64,000 bases of DNA, from positions 62,001 through 126,000 of the forward strand of contig NZ_QMKQ01000005.1 in the NCBI RefSeq assembly GCF_003287975.1. Reading direction: 5' to 3'. A program made the position numbers and the translations under genes. Below are positions 18,070 to 26,520 of this stretch, piece after piece. The number at the start of each line of letters is the position of its first letter. Positions within the stretch are counted from its first letter, which is position 1. This DNA comes from Arthrobacter sp. AQ5-05 (GTDB lineage: Bacteria > Actinomycetota > Actinomycetes > Actinomycetales > Micrococcaceae). The notes beneath the pieces were generated by a model. The model was not told where the DNA came from. It saw only the letters and a program-made list of their open reading frames with translations, and searched no databases.

Positions 18070-19725
18070 ATGCAGAAGAAGAGAATCGCAACAGTACTGG
18101 CACTGGCCATTGCCGTAACCGGCAGCAGCACGGGCTTTGTGTCCCCGGCTGCCAACCACGTACTGGCTCCGGCAGCCACAATGTCCTGGTCAACGCCGAC
18201 ACAGCTGGAACCGACCAGCAGTGCGCCACTGGGCATTGCCGCGAAAAAGGTGAACCTGAAGAAGGCCACCACCAACAACCTGAACCTGCGCAAGTCACGC
18301 AGCGCCAAGGCCAAGGTCCTGCTGACGATCCCGAAGCATGCCGCGCTGGCCGTCACCGAGACGATCGGCACCTGGAGCAAGACCAAGTACAAGGGCAAGA
18401 CCGGTTGGGTCGCCTCCCGGTACCTGAAGAATGCTCCGGCGGCGAAGAAGCCGGCACCCCCGAAGGCCGGACCCCAGACGAAGGCCAAGCCCTCGGCCCA
18501 GAAGATCACCAAGAACAACCTCAACCTGCGCCAGGGCAAAAGCACCAAGACCAAGGCGTTGGTGACGATCCCAAAGAACACCACCATCACCGTCACCGCA
18601 ACCAACGGCACCTGGAGCCAGACGAAGTACAAGGGCAAGACCGGCTGGGTGGCCTCCGCGTACCTGAAGAACGCCCCCGCCGCCAAGAAGCCGGCACCCA
18701 AGCCACAGGCCGCCACGCACCGATACACCACCGGGTTCACCACGCTGCGCAAGGGCGCATCCAAGGACAGCGATTCGCTGGGGGCCTACCAACGTCGGGC
18801 CAAGGTCGAACATGTCTCCGTCACCGGGTCCTGGACCAAGGTCAAGGTGTCGGGAAAGACCGGCTACATCGAGTCCGCCCACCTGTCCCGGACCAACCCG
18901 GCCATCGTGAACCGCTGGCTGAAATCCACGCAGGCCGTGTACGCGGGCACCAACAACAAGTCGGCCAAGGTCACCACGGTGAAGCAGCACGCGAAGGTCG
19001 AGTGGCTGCGCACCATTGGCGACTGGACAGGGATCCGGACAGGCAGCGGCAACGGCTGGGTGCCGACCTCGTCGCTGTCCAACAGCACCATCGGCCCCAC
19101 CACCGCCAAGCCCCCGACACCCCGGGCCACCTACCGCTGGACCACGGCACCGGTCAACATCCGCAAGGGGTCGGGCACCTCGCACAGGAGCCTGGGCCTG
19201 GTCCCGGCCAACGAGCGCGTCACCTACCTCAAGACCGCCAACGGCTGGTCGAACGTGGTCTCCTCCAAGGGCATCGGCTGGATCTCCAACAAGTTCCTGG
19301 ACAAGGAAGGCCAGCACTCCTTCGCCGTCTACGGGACCCTGCGCAAGGGGCAATCGGCGTACTACATCCTCAAGGGCAAGACCTCGAAGGAAACCAAGAC
19401 CACGATCGCCTCCCACCGCATGTACCTGCAACCGAACAAGAGCTGGCTCTCCTACGTCATCCCCAGCAAGAGCGCCGCCGACAAGGTGGTTGTCGAGCGG
19501 ATGGAAATCAAGCCGGCCAATTACCGGTCGACGGTGGTGAACATGGACAAGTGGGAGCGCTTTGACCCCAGCAAGCCGCTGGCCGACCAGAACTACAACC
19601 GCGTGCTGGTCACCGACAGGGACGGCCACAGGTCCTGGGCCTACCTGGGATCGAAAAAGATCGGCAGCTACCTGACCAAAAACGGAATCCGTGTGACTTC
19701 CGGCGACTACCTGAAGAGGTTCTGA
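18070..19725 (+). CDS. secreted protein with SH3b repeats and a C-terminal GGCT-like domain
   Basis: 551 residues. A signal peptide covers about residues 1-30. Four to five bacterial SH3-like repeats follow; the first two are nearly identical and share NNLNLR, KYKGKTGWVAS and YLKNAPAAKKPA, then diverged copies (TTLRKGAS, VNIRKGSGTSHRS). From residue 418, FAVYGTLRKG opens a gamma-glutamylcyclotransferase-like (AIG2/GGCT) domain that runs to the end. SH3b repeats usually bind cell-wall peptides; GGCT domains usually act on gamma-glutamyl amines inside cells. An export form with a wall-binding part is unusual. ATG 18070 has TGGGGGA just upstream. The next gene starts 2 bases after the stop. Confidence 0.85.
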   Translation: MQKKRIATVLALAIAVTGSSTGFVSPAANHVLAPAATMSWSTPTQLEPTSSAPLGIAAKKVNLKKATTNNLNLRKSRSAKAKVLLTIPKHAALAVTETIGTWSKTKYKGKTGWVASRYLKNAPAAKKPAPPKAGPQTKAKPSAQKITKNNLNLRQGKSTKTKALVTIPKNTTITVTATNGTWSQTKYKGKTGWVASAYLKNAPAAKKPAPKPQAATHRYTTGFTTLRKGASKDSDSLGAYQRRAKVEHVSVTGSWTKVKVSGKTGYIESAHLSRTNPAIVNRWLKSTQAVYAGTNNKSAKVTTVKQHAKVEWLRTIGDWTGIRTGSGNGWVPTSSLSNSTIGPTTAKPPTPRATYRWTTAPVNIRKGSGTSHRSLGLVPANERVTYLKTANGWSNVVSSKGIGWISNKFLDKEGQHSFAVYGTLRKGQSAYYILKGKTSKETKTTIASHRMYLQPNKSWLSYVIPSKSAADKVVVERMEIKPANYRSTVVNMDKWERFDPSKPLADQNYNRVLVTDRDGHRSWAYLGSKKIGSYLTKNGIRVTSGDYLKRF

Positions 19726-19727
19726 GC

Positions 19728-20384
19728 ATGAAGAAGCAGGGCAAGATCATCACCGGCGTGGTGTCATCCGCCGCGGCAGTGGGCCTGGTGGCGTGGGGCA
19801 TCGGATTCGCCGGTGCGGCGAACAGCAACGAATGGGAGCTTCCCGGCGAGCTGGTCGCCGGTCCCGCGATCGCCGAGGCCAACCCGTCCACCGGCACCGA
19901 GGTGAAAACCGACAGGTTCGACAACGTGCAGAAGAAGGTCGGCGAAAAGGCCGGCCTCATCGACGAAAAGACCAACAAGAGCTACTTCACCATCGAGGTC
20001 ACCAAGACGCAGCTGCTGTCCAGCTGCACCTCGCGCGTGGGAAACCAGCAGTTGGCACCGACCCGCTCCAAGTTCCTGGTGCTGGACGTCAAGGCAACCC
20101 TGGCCGCATCGGTCTCGGACCAGGTCGGCGGCAGCACCCAGGACCTGTTCATGCCGCTGGTCGCAGAGGCGTTCTCGGTGACCACCTCCAGCGGGACACC
20201 CGACCGCAACGTCACCTCGGAAACGGCCTGGGGCTGCTTCGACGACTCCGTGTTGTTGCCCCCGGTGGTCAACCCCGGCCAAAGCGTCAAGGGCAAGGTC
20301 GTCCTGGACGTGGACGCACCCAAGGGCAAGGTCGCCTACGACCCCGAGGACAACGGCGGCTGGTCCTGGCCCTACGGCGGGTAG
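19728..20384 (+). CDS. membrane-anchored or secreted protein, DUF4352-like
   Basis: 218 residues. One hydrophobic segment (about 8-31) suggests an anchor or an uncleaved signal. The remainder has a beta-sandwich pattern like DUF4352/telokin-like proteins: YFTIEVTKTQLLSSC, SKFLVLDVKATL, and LPPVVNPGQSVKGKVVLDV. Two cysteines (in LLSSC and WGCFDD) could form a disulfide outside the cell. It follows the SH3b-GGCT gene with a 2-base gap and is almost certainly co-transcribed. Function unknown; the fold assignment is tentative. Confidence 0.7.
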   Translation: MKKQGKIITGVVSSAAAVGLVAWGIGFAGAANSNEWELPGELVAGPAIAEANPSTGTEVKTDRFDNVQKKVGEKAGLIDEKTNKSYFTIEVTKTQLLSSCTSRVGNQQLAPTRSKFLVLDVKATLAASVSDQVGGSTQDLFMPLVAEAFSVTTSSGTPDRNVTSETAWGCFDDSVLLPPVVNPGQSVKGKVVLDVDAPKGKVAYDPEDNGGWSWPYGG

Positions 20385-20435
20385 CCCGGAACCTGCGTGC
20401 CGGAAAACCGTGCCACCGAAGGAGCCCGCACGATC

Positions 20436-21272
20436 ATGAGCGAGCAGCCAGGCAATCCCGACCCCGAGGATCCCAATGGTTCAGGGGATGCGTACGGGGA
20501 GAAGCCGGATACCGAGGACTTCGGGTCCGTTGCCGGATCCCACATCTACGATGGCTCGCTGTCCCTCGAGTTCGGCGGCGTCGAACACGATCCCGAGGTC
20601 GGCAAGCGTGCCTTCGATGTTTCCATGCCCGCCCTGAACGCGGCACTGCTGCACTACGCCCACGCCTTGGAGGATCGCCAGGGGCGGGTCTCCGACGCCC
20701 TGCGCCGGCCCGAGCTGCTGGCCGCGCACCAGGAGTACACCGGCGAGGGCTTGCCCGAGGTGCCGCCGGAGCGGTCCGTCCCGGACGAGGCAACCTCCCC
20801 GGAGGTCCGGGCGGAACTTGTTGCGGCCAACGTGGCCACCGAGGATGCCGAAGACACGCACTGGCCGCGCCCCACCGAGCTTGGCGCCACCGTGCTCCTG
20901 GACCAAGTCATCCACCACGCACCGGCCGAGTTCCTGCGGCTGGACACCGCGCAGGTCTTCGGCAACGGGGTGCTGCTGATGATCGACTGCGTCATTGTGC
21001 GCGGGGTGCACGAGGACGGTTTGATATGGTTCCGGCGCAGCAACGAACAGCACGGGAACCTGGGGTCGACCTGCTACACGCTGAACCACCAATTCTGGAT
21101 TCATCCCGCACCGGAAGCCGAGGAGCTGGCCGGGACCGTTACCGTCCACGATGCGATCGGATCCGACGGCACTGCCGAACCCTTGGAGGTCCAATTCCGC
21201 CTGGACACCTCCGTGCTGCTCGAGGCAGCACAACGCATCCGCAGCTTCGGCCACCGGGAGCCGGGTACATGA
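20436..21272 (+). CDS. unknown paralog B, intact
   Basis: 278 residues, hydrophilic and acidic, with no signal peptide or membrane segment. It is the intact relative of the broken gene at 16876: aligned blocks include the opening EQPGN, the helix ALNAAL, GATVLLDQVIHH, RGVHEDGLIWFRRSNE and the end VLLEAAQRIRSFGH. I recognise no domain or catalytic motif. ATG 20436 has AAGGAG upstream. Its stop overlaps the start of paralog C (ATGA), so the two are translationally coupled. Confidence 0.75.
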   Translation: MSEQPGNPDPEDPNGSGDAYGEKPDTEDFGSVAGSHIYDGSLSLEFGGVEHDPEVGKRAFDVSMPALNAALLHYAHALEDRQGRVSDALRRPELLAAHQEYTGEGLPEVPPERSVPDEATSPEVRAELVAANVATEDAEDTHWPRPTELGATVLLDQVIHHAPAEFLRLDTAQVFGNGVLLMIDCVIVRGVHEDGLIWFRRSNEQHGNLGSTCYTLNHQFWIHPAPEAEELAGTVTVHDAIGSDGTAEPLEVQFRLDTSVLLEAAQRIRSFGHREPGT

Positions 21273-21763
21273 ACACCGAATCCCCGCTCGATGCCGTCCC
21301 CGCAACCGAGGTGCCGTTCGTGCTCGCCTTCAACCGGGTACTGCACCAGGACCAGCGGCACCGGCTGTCCCTGCGCGAGGCCCGCGTCCACTCCACCGGC
21401 GCCGTGCTGGTCCTGGACCGCGTCTTCCACCGCATGCCCGCCGAGGAGCAACTTGCCTACCGCCAAGCGCTGATGGACTCCTACGCAGCCGGGGAAGGGG
21501 AAATCGTGGCGCTCGACGCGGACGGGACCGAAGCGATCCTCGGCCTTCTCGCCGGAGAAACAGCGGATGACCTCAGCGGAAGCTACGCCCGCCTCGAACA
21601 CTGGGTACCGGGCACCTTCGGGGCCGGGTCCCTGGTGCTGTGCCTGCGCGGCACCGACCTCCCGTGCGAGGTCGACTTCGAGATCGACGGGCACCTTCTT
21701 CGTGGGGCCCAGGCCCAGGTCCATTCGACCGGAACCTCCGAGCTCGGGTTCCCCCTGTCCTGA
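21269..21763 (+). CDS. unknown paralog C, short form
   Basis: 164 residues. It lacks the N-terminal half of A and B but keeps the shared core: FNRVLHQDQ, ARVHSTGAVLVLDRVFHR (compare ATVHSTGVLLSFD in A) and a last strand-helix region DFEIDGHLLRGAQ. It appears to be a shortened family member coupled to paralog B. No known domain; function unknown. Confidence 0.7.
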   Translation: MNTESPLDAVPATEVPFVLAFNRVLHQDQRHRLSLREARVHSTGAVLVLDRVFHRMPAEEQLAYRQALMDSYAAGEGEIVALDADGTEAILGLLAGETADDLSGSYARLEHWVPGTFGAGSLVLCLRGTDLPCEVDFEIDGHLLRGAQAQVHSTGTSELGFPLS

Positions 21764-21793
21764 GCCAGGCGCCGCCGGGGTCCCTGCCGGTGG

Positions 21794-21802
21794 TTATCCA
21801 CA
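21794..21802 (+). other. single DnaA-box match
   Basis: TTATCCACA is a perfect match to the DnaA consensus TTATNCACA. It stands alone before yraN and no cluster of boxes is visible, so it is not evidence of an origin. Confidence 0.3.
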
Positions 21803-21917
21803 CTCCTGCCGACGCCCCCGCGCTCGCCGGACACCGGGGGTGCATCCTTGGAACCAACCGGCCAGCAACCCCGCCAACACCCGGGGGCCCGCGGCCGGAT
21901 GACCCAGGAGTGTGCCC

Positions 21918-22277
21918 ATGAACCACAACCAGGACCTCGGTGCCAAAGGTGAGGAACTTGCCGCGACCTACCTGCTCAACGCCGGCTACAGGGTGCTGGA
22001 TCGCAATTGGCGCTGCAACCTCGGCGAGCTGGACATCGTCGCCGAGACCGACGGCCAGGTGATCGGCGTGGAGGTCAAGACCCGCAGTTCGTTGGGCTTC
22101 GGGCACCCGACCGAGGCGGTGAACCCGGCCAAGCTGCGCAGGCTCTCGCATCTGGTGCGGCGCTGGTGCGTAACCCATCGCCGGAGTCCCCACGCCGTGC
22201 GGGTGGACGTGGTGGCGATCCTGCTGCCGCCGGGTGCCGAACCAAGCATCGAGCACCTGGTGGGGGTGGAGTCATGA
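21918..22277 (+). CDS. yraN: YraN/UPF0102 family endonuclease-like protein
   Basis: 119 residues: LGAKGEELAATYL near the N terminus, then NLGELDIVAETDG and GVEVKTRSS, which carry the E-x-D...E-x-K pattern of restriction-endonuclease-like folds. The biological role is not settled. ATG 21918 has CCAGGAG upstream. The stop overlaps the comM start (ATGA), the usual arrangement. Confidence 0.92.
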   Translation: MNHNQDLGAKGEELAATYLLNAGYRVLDRNWRCNLGELDIVAETDGQVIGVEVKTRSSLGFGHPTEAVNPAKLRRLSHLVRRWCVTHRRSPHAVRVDVVAILLPPGAEPSIEHLVGVES

Positions 22278-23824
22278 GCCTGGCCCGCACCCTCGGCATC
22301 GGGCTCACGGGCCTGTCCGGTGCACTCATCGAGGTGGAGGCGGATGTCGGCAACGGCATCCCGGGCTTCATCCTGCTGGGGCTGCCCGATGCCGCATTGA
22401 ACGAATCCCGCGAGCGCATCCGCTCCGCGGCCCGCAACTCCGGCATCCCGCTGCCCAATCGTCGGCTGACGGTGAACCTCACCCCCGCCACGATGCACAA
22501 GCGCGGCTCTGGATTCGATGTGGCCATCCTGGTGGCGGCACTGGCCGCGGACCGAGCCATCACCCCGGCCCCGGGCGTCGTCTACCTGGCCGAGCTCGGA
22601 CTTGACGGTTCCCTGCGCCCGATCCCCGGGGTGCTTCCCGCCGTCATGGCCGCGGTGCGTGCCGGCTACCCGGATGTGGTGGTCGCCGAGGAGAACAGCT
22701 CGGAGGCACAACTGGTGGCCGGGGCCCGCGTGCGCTCCTACGCGCACCTGTCCCAGGTCCTGGCCGACTGCGGCGCCGACCCGCTCGCGCTTCGCTACAG
22801 GGCCCGACACAACTCGCCCGCGCGCAAGAACGCGGCGTGGTCGGCGACAGGCACGCCGGCGCCGGATCTTTGCGAGGTCCTCGGCCAGGCCCAGGGAAAG
22901 TATGCCCTGGAGGTCGCGGCGGCCGGAGGACACCATCTGCTGTTCACCGGGCCTCCCGGGGCGGGGAAGACCATGCTCGCCCAACGCCTGCCCGGGCTGC
23001 TGCCCGACCTCGACGATGCCCAGGCACTGGAAACCACCGCAGTGCACTCGTTGGCCGCCGGTGGGACGCCCATCGCCTCGCTGCTGCGCCGACCGCCCTT
23101 CGAATCCCCGCACCACAGCGCCTCCATGGTGGCGCTCATCGGCGGTGGCAGCGGCATCCCGCACCCCGGGGCCGCCTCGCGCGCCCATCGGGGCGTGCTC
23201 TTCCTGGACGAGGCGCCGGAGTTCTCCGGCGCGGCCCTGGACGCGCTGCGTCAACCCCTGGAATCCGGGGTGCTGACACTGCACCGGGCGGCTGGCACCG
23301 CCAGCTACCCGGCACGCTTCCAGCTGCTGCTGGCGGCCAACCCGTGTGCCTGCGGGCGCAACCTGGGCAAGGGGACCGAGTGCACCTGCACCCCGATGCA
23401 GCGCCGCCGCTACCTGGCCCGGCTCTCGGGCCCGTTGCTGGACAGGATCGACATGCAACTCTTCGTCCCGCAGCTCTCCGCCCGGGAGCTGGCCGGACGC
23501 GGAACCGGGGAATGCTCCGCGGTGGTGGCCGCCCGGGTGGCCGGGGCCCGTGCCGCGGCCCGCGACCGGCTCAAGCGCTGGGGGACCACCACCAATGCCG
23601 AGGTGCCCGGAGCGATCCTGCGCAACCAGCTGCGGCTGCCGACTGCAACCTTGGCCGGGCTGAATCGGGCCACCGAATCCCTGCGGCTCAGCGCCCGGGG
23701 CCATGACCGGGTGCTGCGCCTTGCCTGGTCGATCGCGGACTTGAACTCCCATGCCTGCCCGACCGCGGACGACGTGGATGTGGCGATCCAGCTGCGCCAG
23801 CACGGCAAGGGGGACGTGGGCTGA
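22274..23824 (+). CDS. comM: YifB/ComM family AAA ATPase
   Basis: 516 residues. An N-terminal ChlI-type domain (MSLARTLGIGL, HKRGSGFDVAI) is followed by a Mg-chelatase-like AAA domain with Walker A GPPGAGKT near residue 227 and Walker B VLFLDEAPEF, then a cysteine motif CACGRN...CTC and a C-terminal domain. ComM relatives act as branch-migration helicases that lengthen DNA integration in natural transformation. yraN lies upstream and dprA, the usual next gene, is 5.2 kb downstream. The 3' end converges with a decayed M23 peptidase gene. Confidence 0.93.
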   Translation: MSLARTLGIGLTGLSGALIEVEADVGNGIPGFILLGLPDAALNESRERIRSAARNSGIPLPNRRLTVNLTPATMHKRGSGFDVAILVAALAADRAITPAPGVVYLAELGLDGSLRPIPGVLPAVMAAVRAGYPDVVVAEENSSEAQLVAGARVRSYAHLSQVLADCGADPLALRYRARHNSPARKNAAWSATGTPAPDLCEVLGQAQGKYALEVAAAGGHHLLFTGPPGAGKTMLAQRLPGLLPDLDDAQALETTAVHSLAAGGTPIASLLRRPPFESPHHSASMVALIGGGSGIPHPGAASRAHRGVLFLDEAPEFSGAALDALRQPLESGVLTLHRAAGTASYPARFQLLLAANPCACGRNLGKGTECTCTPMQRRRYLARLSGPLLDRIDMQLFVPQLSARELAGRGTGECSAVVAARVAGARAAARDRLKRWGTTTNAEVPGAILRNQLRLPTATLAGLNRATESLRLSARGHDRVLRLAWSIADLNSHACPTADDVDVAIQLRQHGKGDVG

Positions 23825-24376
23825 ACCTGGCGGCGTTGAGGTCGCGGATGTCGATGGCTTGGATGTGGACGGGGGTTCGGTGCTGTTGCCGGAGTTTCCG
23901 CAGCGACCGATCATCTGGCCGCTGGTTACGCGCTGGCCCGGCCGGACTGCGATGCTTCCTCGTTGGAGGTGGCAGAGGGCCACCACGCCGCCGTGGCTCT
24001 CGATCAAGAGATGGTTTCCGGCCAGTGCCTTCCAGCCGGTCCGGTTGCGGCGATGCTGGGTCAGCGCATAGCCGATCGAGGGCAGGCCGCGACAAGCGGC
24101 GTGGTCGGGCGCTGTGTCGTGGACGGCTACGACGGTTCCGTCGAGGGGTGCCAGCAGCGGGCGTCCGAAGCCGGGAAAATACTCGGGGGGTTCGGGACGC
24201 ATGAGTGTGGCGAAGGTGATCGGTGCGGTGCCTCCGGCGTCGTTGACCGGCCCGAAGTCGATGGCATAGAAGGTGGCGAACATGTCCGTGCCGTGGCCGG
24301 GCACGCGATTGGCGGGGCTGTTCCGGGTGAGCCAGCGCCCGGTGAACGGGTATTCCAGGTCCATGGAGGCTGCCAT
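23688..24376 (-). pseudogene. M23-type peptidase relic, frameshifted and overlapping comM
   Basis: From ATG 24376 (GAGGAG 5 bases upstream) the frame encodes MAASMDLEYPFTGRW, a TDMFATFYAIDFGP strand, GRPLLAPLDGTV and NHLLIESHGGVVALCH, the LytM/M23 fold. It then reaches GNSGNSTEP, where the catalytic HxH should follow, but the frame breaks at a run of five C/G at 23871-23875. The continuation VHIQAIDIRDLNAA is in another frame and runs into the antisense of comM before stopping at 23688. One base has been lost; the first His of HxH may be lost too. M23 enzymes cut peptidoglycan cross-bridges. Confidence 0.6.
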
Positions 24377-24540
24377 CGGGCTCCTCTCGGCAGACGGTGC
24401 CCGGTCCATGAACGGGTGGCGCCCGTGGCTGGCTCGTGCCCACAGTCTGCCACCGCTTTCACCTTCGCACCCACCGTAGGCTCTCCTTTCGGGAGAACGC
24501 CCGTTGGCCGGGGCGCCAGCTGTTCAAGACCGTTCCATGG

Positions 24541-25037
24541 TCAATGGTGCTCCAGCCGGTACACCGCCAGGCCCTCGGGCGTCGCCCCGTCGGCGCGGAA
24601 GCCGTGGCGCGCCAGGATGCGAACAGAAGCCTGGTTACCGGGATCGACCCGCGCGGAAAGCGGAATCGGGCCGAATTCGGTCGACACCGCGGGATCGCCC
24701 GGGCCACCATGCGCCCGGCCAGTCCCTTGCCCCAATGCTCGGGTGCCAACCAGTAGCCGATTTCGACGACATCGGCCTGGCGGGAGGAGACCACCAGACC
24801 GGCCGGCTCGTCGTCGAGGGAAGCGATGAACCAGCGCTTGGCCTCGGGGTGCTCCGGCGGCAACCCACCCGACGCGGAATCGACCCGTGCGGCGATGAAC
24901 CCGCTGTCCCAGAGGCGGCCGTCGCCCACGAAGCGGGTGACGCGTTCATCGGTGGCGAGACGCGCGAAGAACTCCGTGTCCGTGCGGGTGAATGGGCGCA
25001 GGACGAGATCTGGTTCCGGGTGCGGGGTGGATGGCAT
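24541..25037 (-). pseudogene. GNAT acetyltransferase, frameshifted
   Basis: The frame from ATG 25037 reads LVLRPFTRTDTEFFARLATD, then RWFIASLDDEPAG, VEIGYWLAPEHWGKGLAGRM, a clear RimJ-like GNAT N-terminal and acetyl-CoA-binding part. The last strand and helix, VDPGNQASVRILARHGFR ... YRLEHH, lie in another frame ending at 24541. Adding one C to the CCC run at 24691-24693 would restore about 166 residues. N-acetyltransferases of this type modify protein N termini or small amines. Real frameshift or sequencing error cannot be told here. Confidence 0.7.
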
Positions 25038-25126
25038 GCGAAAAGTACTTCAGGTGGCTTCCCCGGATCTCGTCAAGGGCACGTCGCCTCCCTGCTTTGC
25101 AGCCGCGCTCGCCGACGGGTCCAGGC

Positions 25127-25789
25127 CTAGTTGGCGATCGCGCGCCTGGCCGGGGAAAGCGCCCTGGCCGCCAGGCCCAGCAACCCGTCGAGCACCAGCG
25201 CCAGACCGGTGACCAGCACCGCGCCGACCAGTACCTGGCCGTAGTCGTAGAGCGCGAGCCCGTCGAAGATGTAGCGGCCCAGCCCGCCCAGGTTCACGTA
25301 GGCGGCGATGGTGGCGGTGGCCACGACCTGCAGGATCGCCCCGCGCAGCCCGCCCAGGATCAGCGGCAGCGCCAGCGGCAGTTCGACCTGCAAGATGATC
25401 CGGGAGTCCTTCATGCCGATGGCCCGGGCAGCGTCCACCACCTCGGGATCGACGTTGGCGACCCCGGCGTAGACCCCGGCCAGGATCGGCGGGATAGCGA
25501 TCAGCACCAGAGCGGCCAGCGGCGGCAGCAGCCCGATGCCCATCAAGAGCACCAGCAGCGTCATGATGCCCAGCGAGGGCAGGGCGCGCAGCACATTGGA
25601 GGCCGAAACCAGGAAGACCCTGCCCGTGCCGGTGTGCCCGATGAACACCCCGACCGGGAACGCGACCACCGCGGCGGCCGCAACGGCCAGGAACGAGTAC
25701 CAGAGGTGCTCGCCGAGCCGGGCCGGGATCCCGGACTCCCCGGCCCAGTTGGCGCCCTGGGCGAAGTAGGCAAGCATTTCGTTGATCAT
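25127..25789 (-). CDS. osmoprotectant ABC transporter permease, OpuCD-like
   Basis: 220 residues, five or six membrane segments, with the permease EAA-type loop DAARAIGMKDSRIILQVELP. The family carries glycine betaine, carnitine or choline across the membrane. The start overlaps the stop of the upstream permease gene (ATGA at 25786-25789). It is the last gene of a four-gene operon that encodes a complete importer. Confidence 0.92.
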   Translation of the reverse strand: MINEMLAYFAQGANWAGESGIPARLGEHLWYSFLAVAAAAVVAFPVGVFIGHTGTGRVFLVSASNVLRALPSLGIMTLLVLLMGIGLLPPLAALVLIAIPPILAGVYAGVANVDPEVVDAARAIGMKDSRIILQVELPLALPLILGGLRGAILQVVATATIAAYVNLGGLGRYIFDGLALYDYGQVLVGAVLVTGLALVLDGLLGLAARALSPARRAIAN

Positions 25790-26520
25790 TTGGTCTCCTG
25801 CCCGGGCGCTGCAGTCCCATGTTGTGCCGGAACCTCGGGGGCGTGGGGGCGCGGGCGGAGCTTGGTTCCGTTGGCTGCCGCCGCGGTGCCCAAATGCAGC
25901 CAGGGGGTCAGCAGTCGGGCGGTGACCGCGATGACCCGGTCAAAGACCAGTGCCAGGAGCAGGATCACGATGATTCCGGCCAGGATCTGGTCCGGGTAAT
26001 TGCGCTGGTAGCCCGAGACGAACAGCTGGCCCAGCCCGCCCACGCCGATCACCGCGCCCACCGACACCAGCGACACGTTGGTCACCGCGGCGACCCGGGT
26101 GCCGGCGGCCAGCGGGGCCACGGCCAGGGGCAGGTCCACGAAGATCCGGCGCCGCGCGTGGGAATAGCCCAGGGCCTCGGCGGCATTGAGCACCTCCGGG
26201 GCCACGGCGTCCAGCGCGTCGAACACCGTGCGGACCAGCAACGAGGTCGAGTAGAGGGCCAGCGCGATGAGCACGTTGAGCGGGTCCAGGATCTGGGTGC
26301 CGATGATCGAGGGAATCACCACGAACAGGGCCAACGAGGGGATGGTGAAGATCGCGCTGGCCACCGCGGTGATGATCGCCCGGGCGCGCGGCCGGTTCCC
26401 GAAGGCCAGCCCGAGCCCCAGGGCCACCACGACGCCGACGAAGGTGGGGACCAGGCTCAGGTACAGGTGCTCAACGGTCAGCCCCAGAACCTGCGGGAGG
26501 TTGTCCAGCAGCCAGTTCAT
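25786..26520 (-). CDS. osmoprotectant ABC transporter permease, OpuCB-like
   Basis: 244 residues beginning MNWLLDNLPQVLGLTVEHLY, with several membrane segments and the loop LNAAEALGYSHARRRIFVDLP that docks on the ATPase. A proline/alanine-rich cytosolic tail follows the last segment. ATG 26520 overlaps the ATPase stop by four bases, showing translational coupling. Paired with the permease at 25127 it forms the membrane channel. Confidence 0.92.
   Translation of the reverse strand: MNWLLDNLPQVLGLTVEHLYLSLVPTFVGVVVALGLGLAFGNRPRARAIITAVASAIFTIPSLALFVVIPSIIGTQILDPLNVLIALALYSTSLLVRTVFDALDAVAPEVLNAAEALGYSHARRRIFVDLPLAVAPLAAGTRVAAVTNVSLVSVGAVIGVGGLGQLFVSGYQRNYPDQILAGIIVILLLALVFDRVIAVTARLLTPWLHLGTAAAANGTKLRPRPHAPEVPAQHGTAAPGQETK

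Noticed and set aside
18244-18711. Near-identical DNA repeats as a mobile or CRISPR-like array
   Set aside because: They are coding SH3b repeats in frame within one gene; no spacer-repeat pattern is present anywhere in the window.
21794-21802. DnaA box as a sign of a replication origin
   Set aside because: A single box without dnaA, dnaN or an AT-rich unwinding region is not an origin.
21986-24409. An 807-codon open frame on the reverse strand
   Set aside because: Only its first part (M23-like) is meaningful; the rest is antisense to comM and yraN with no protein-like features.
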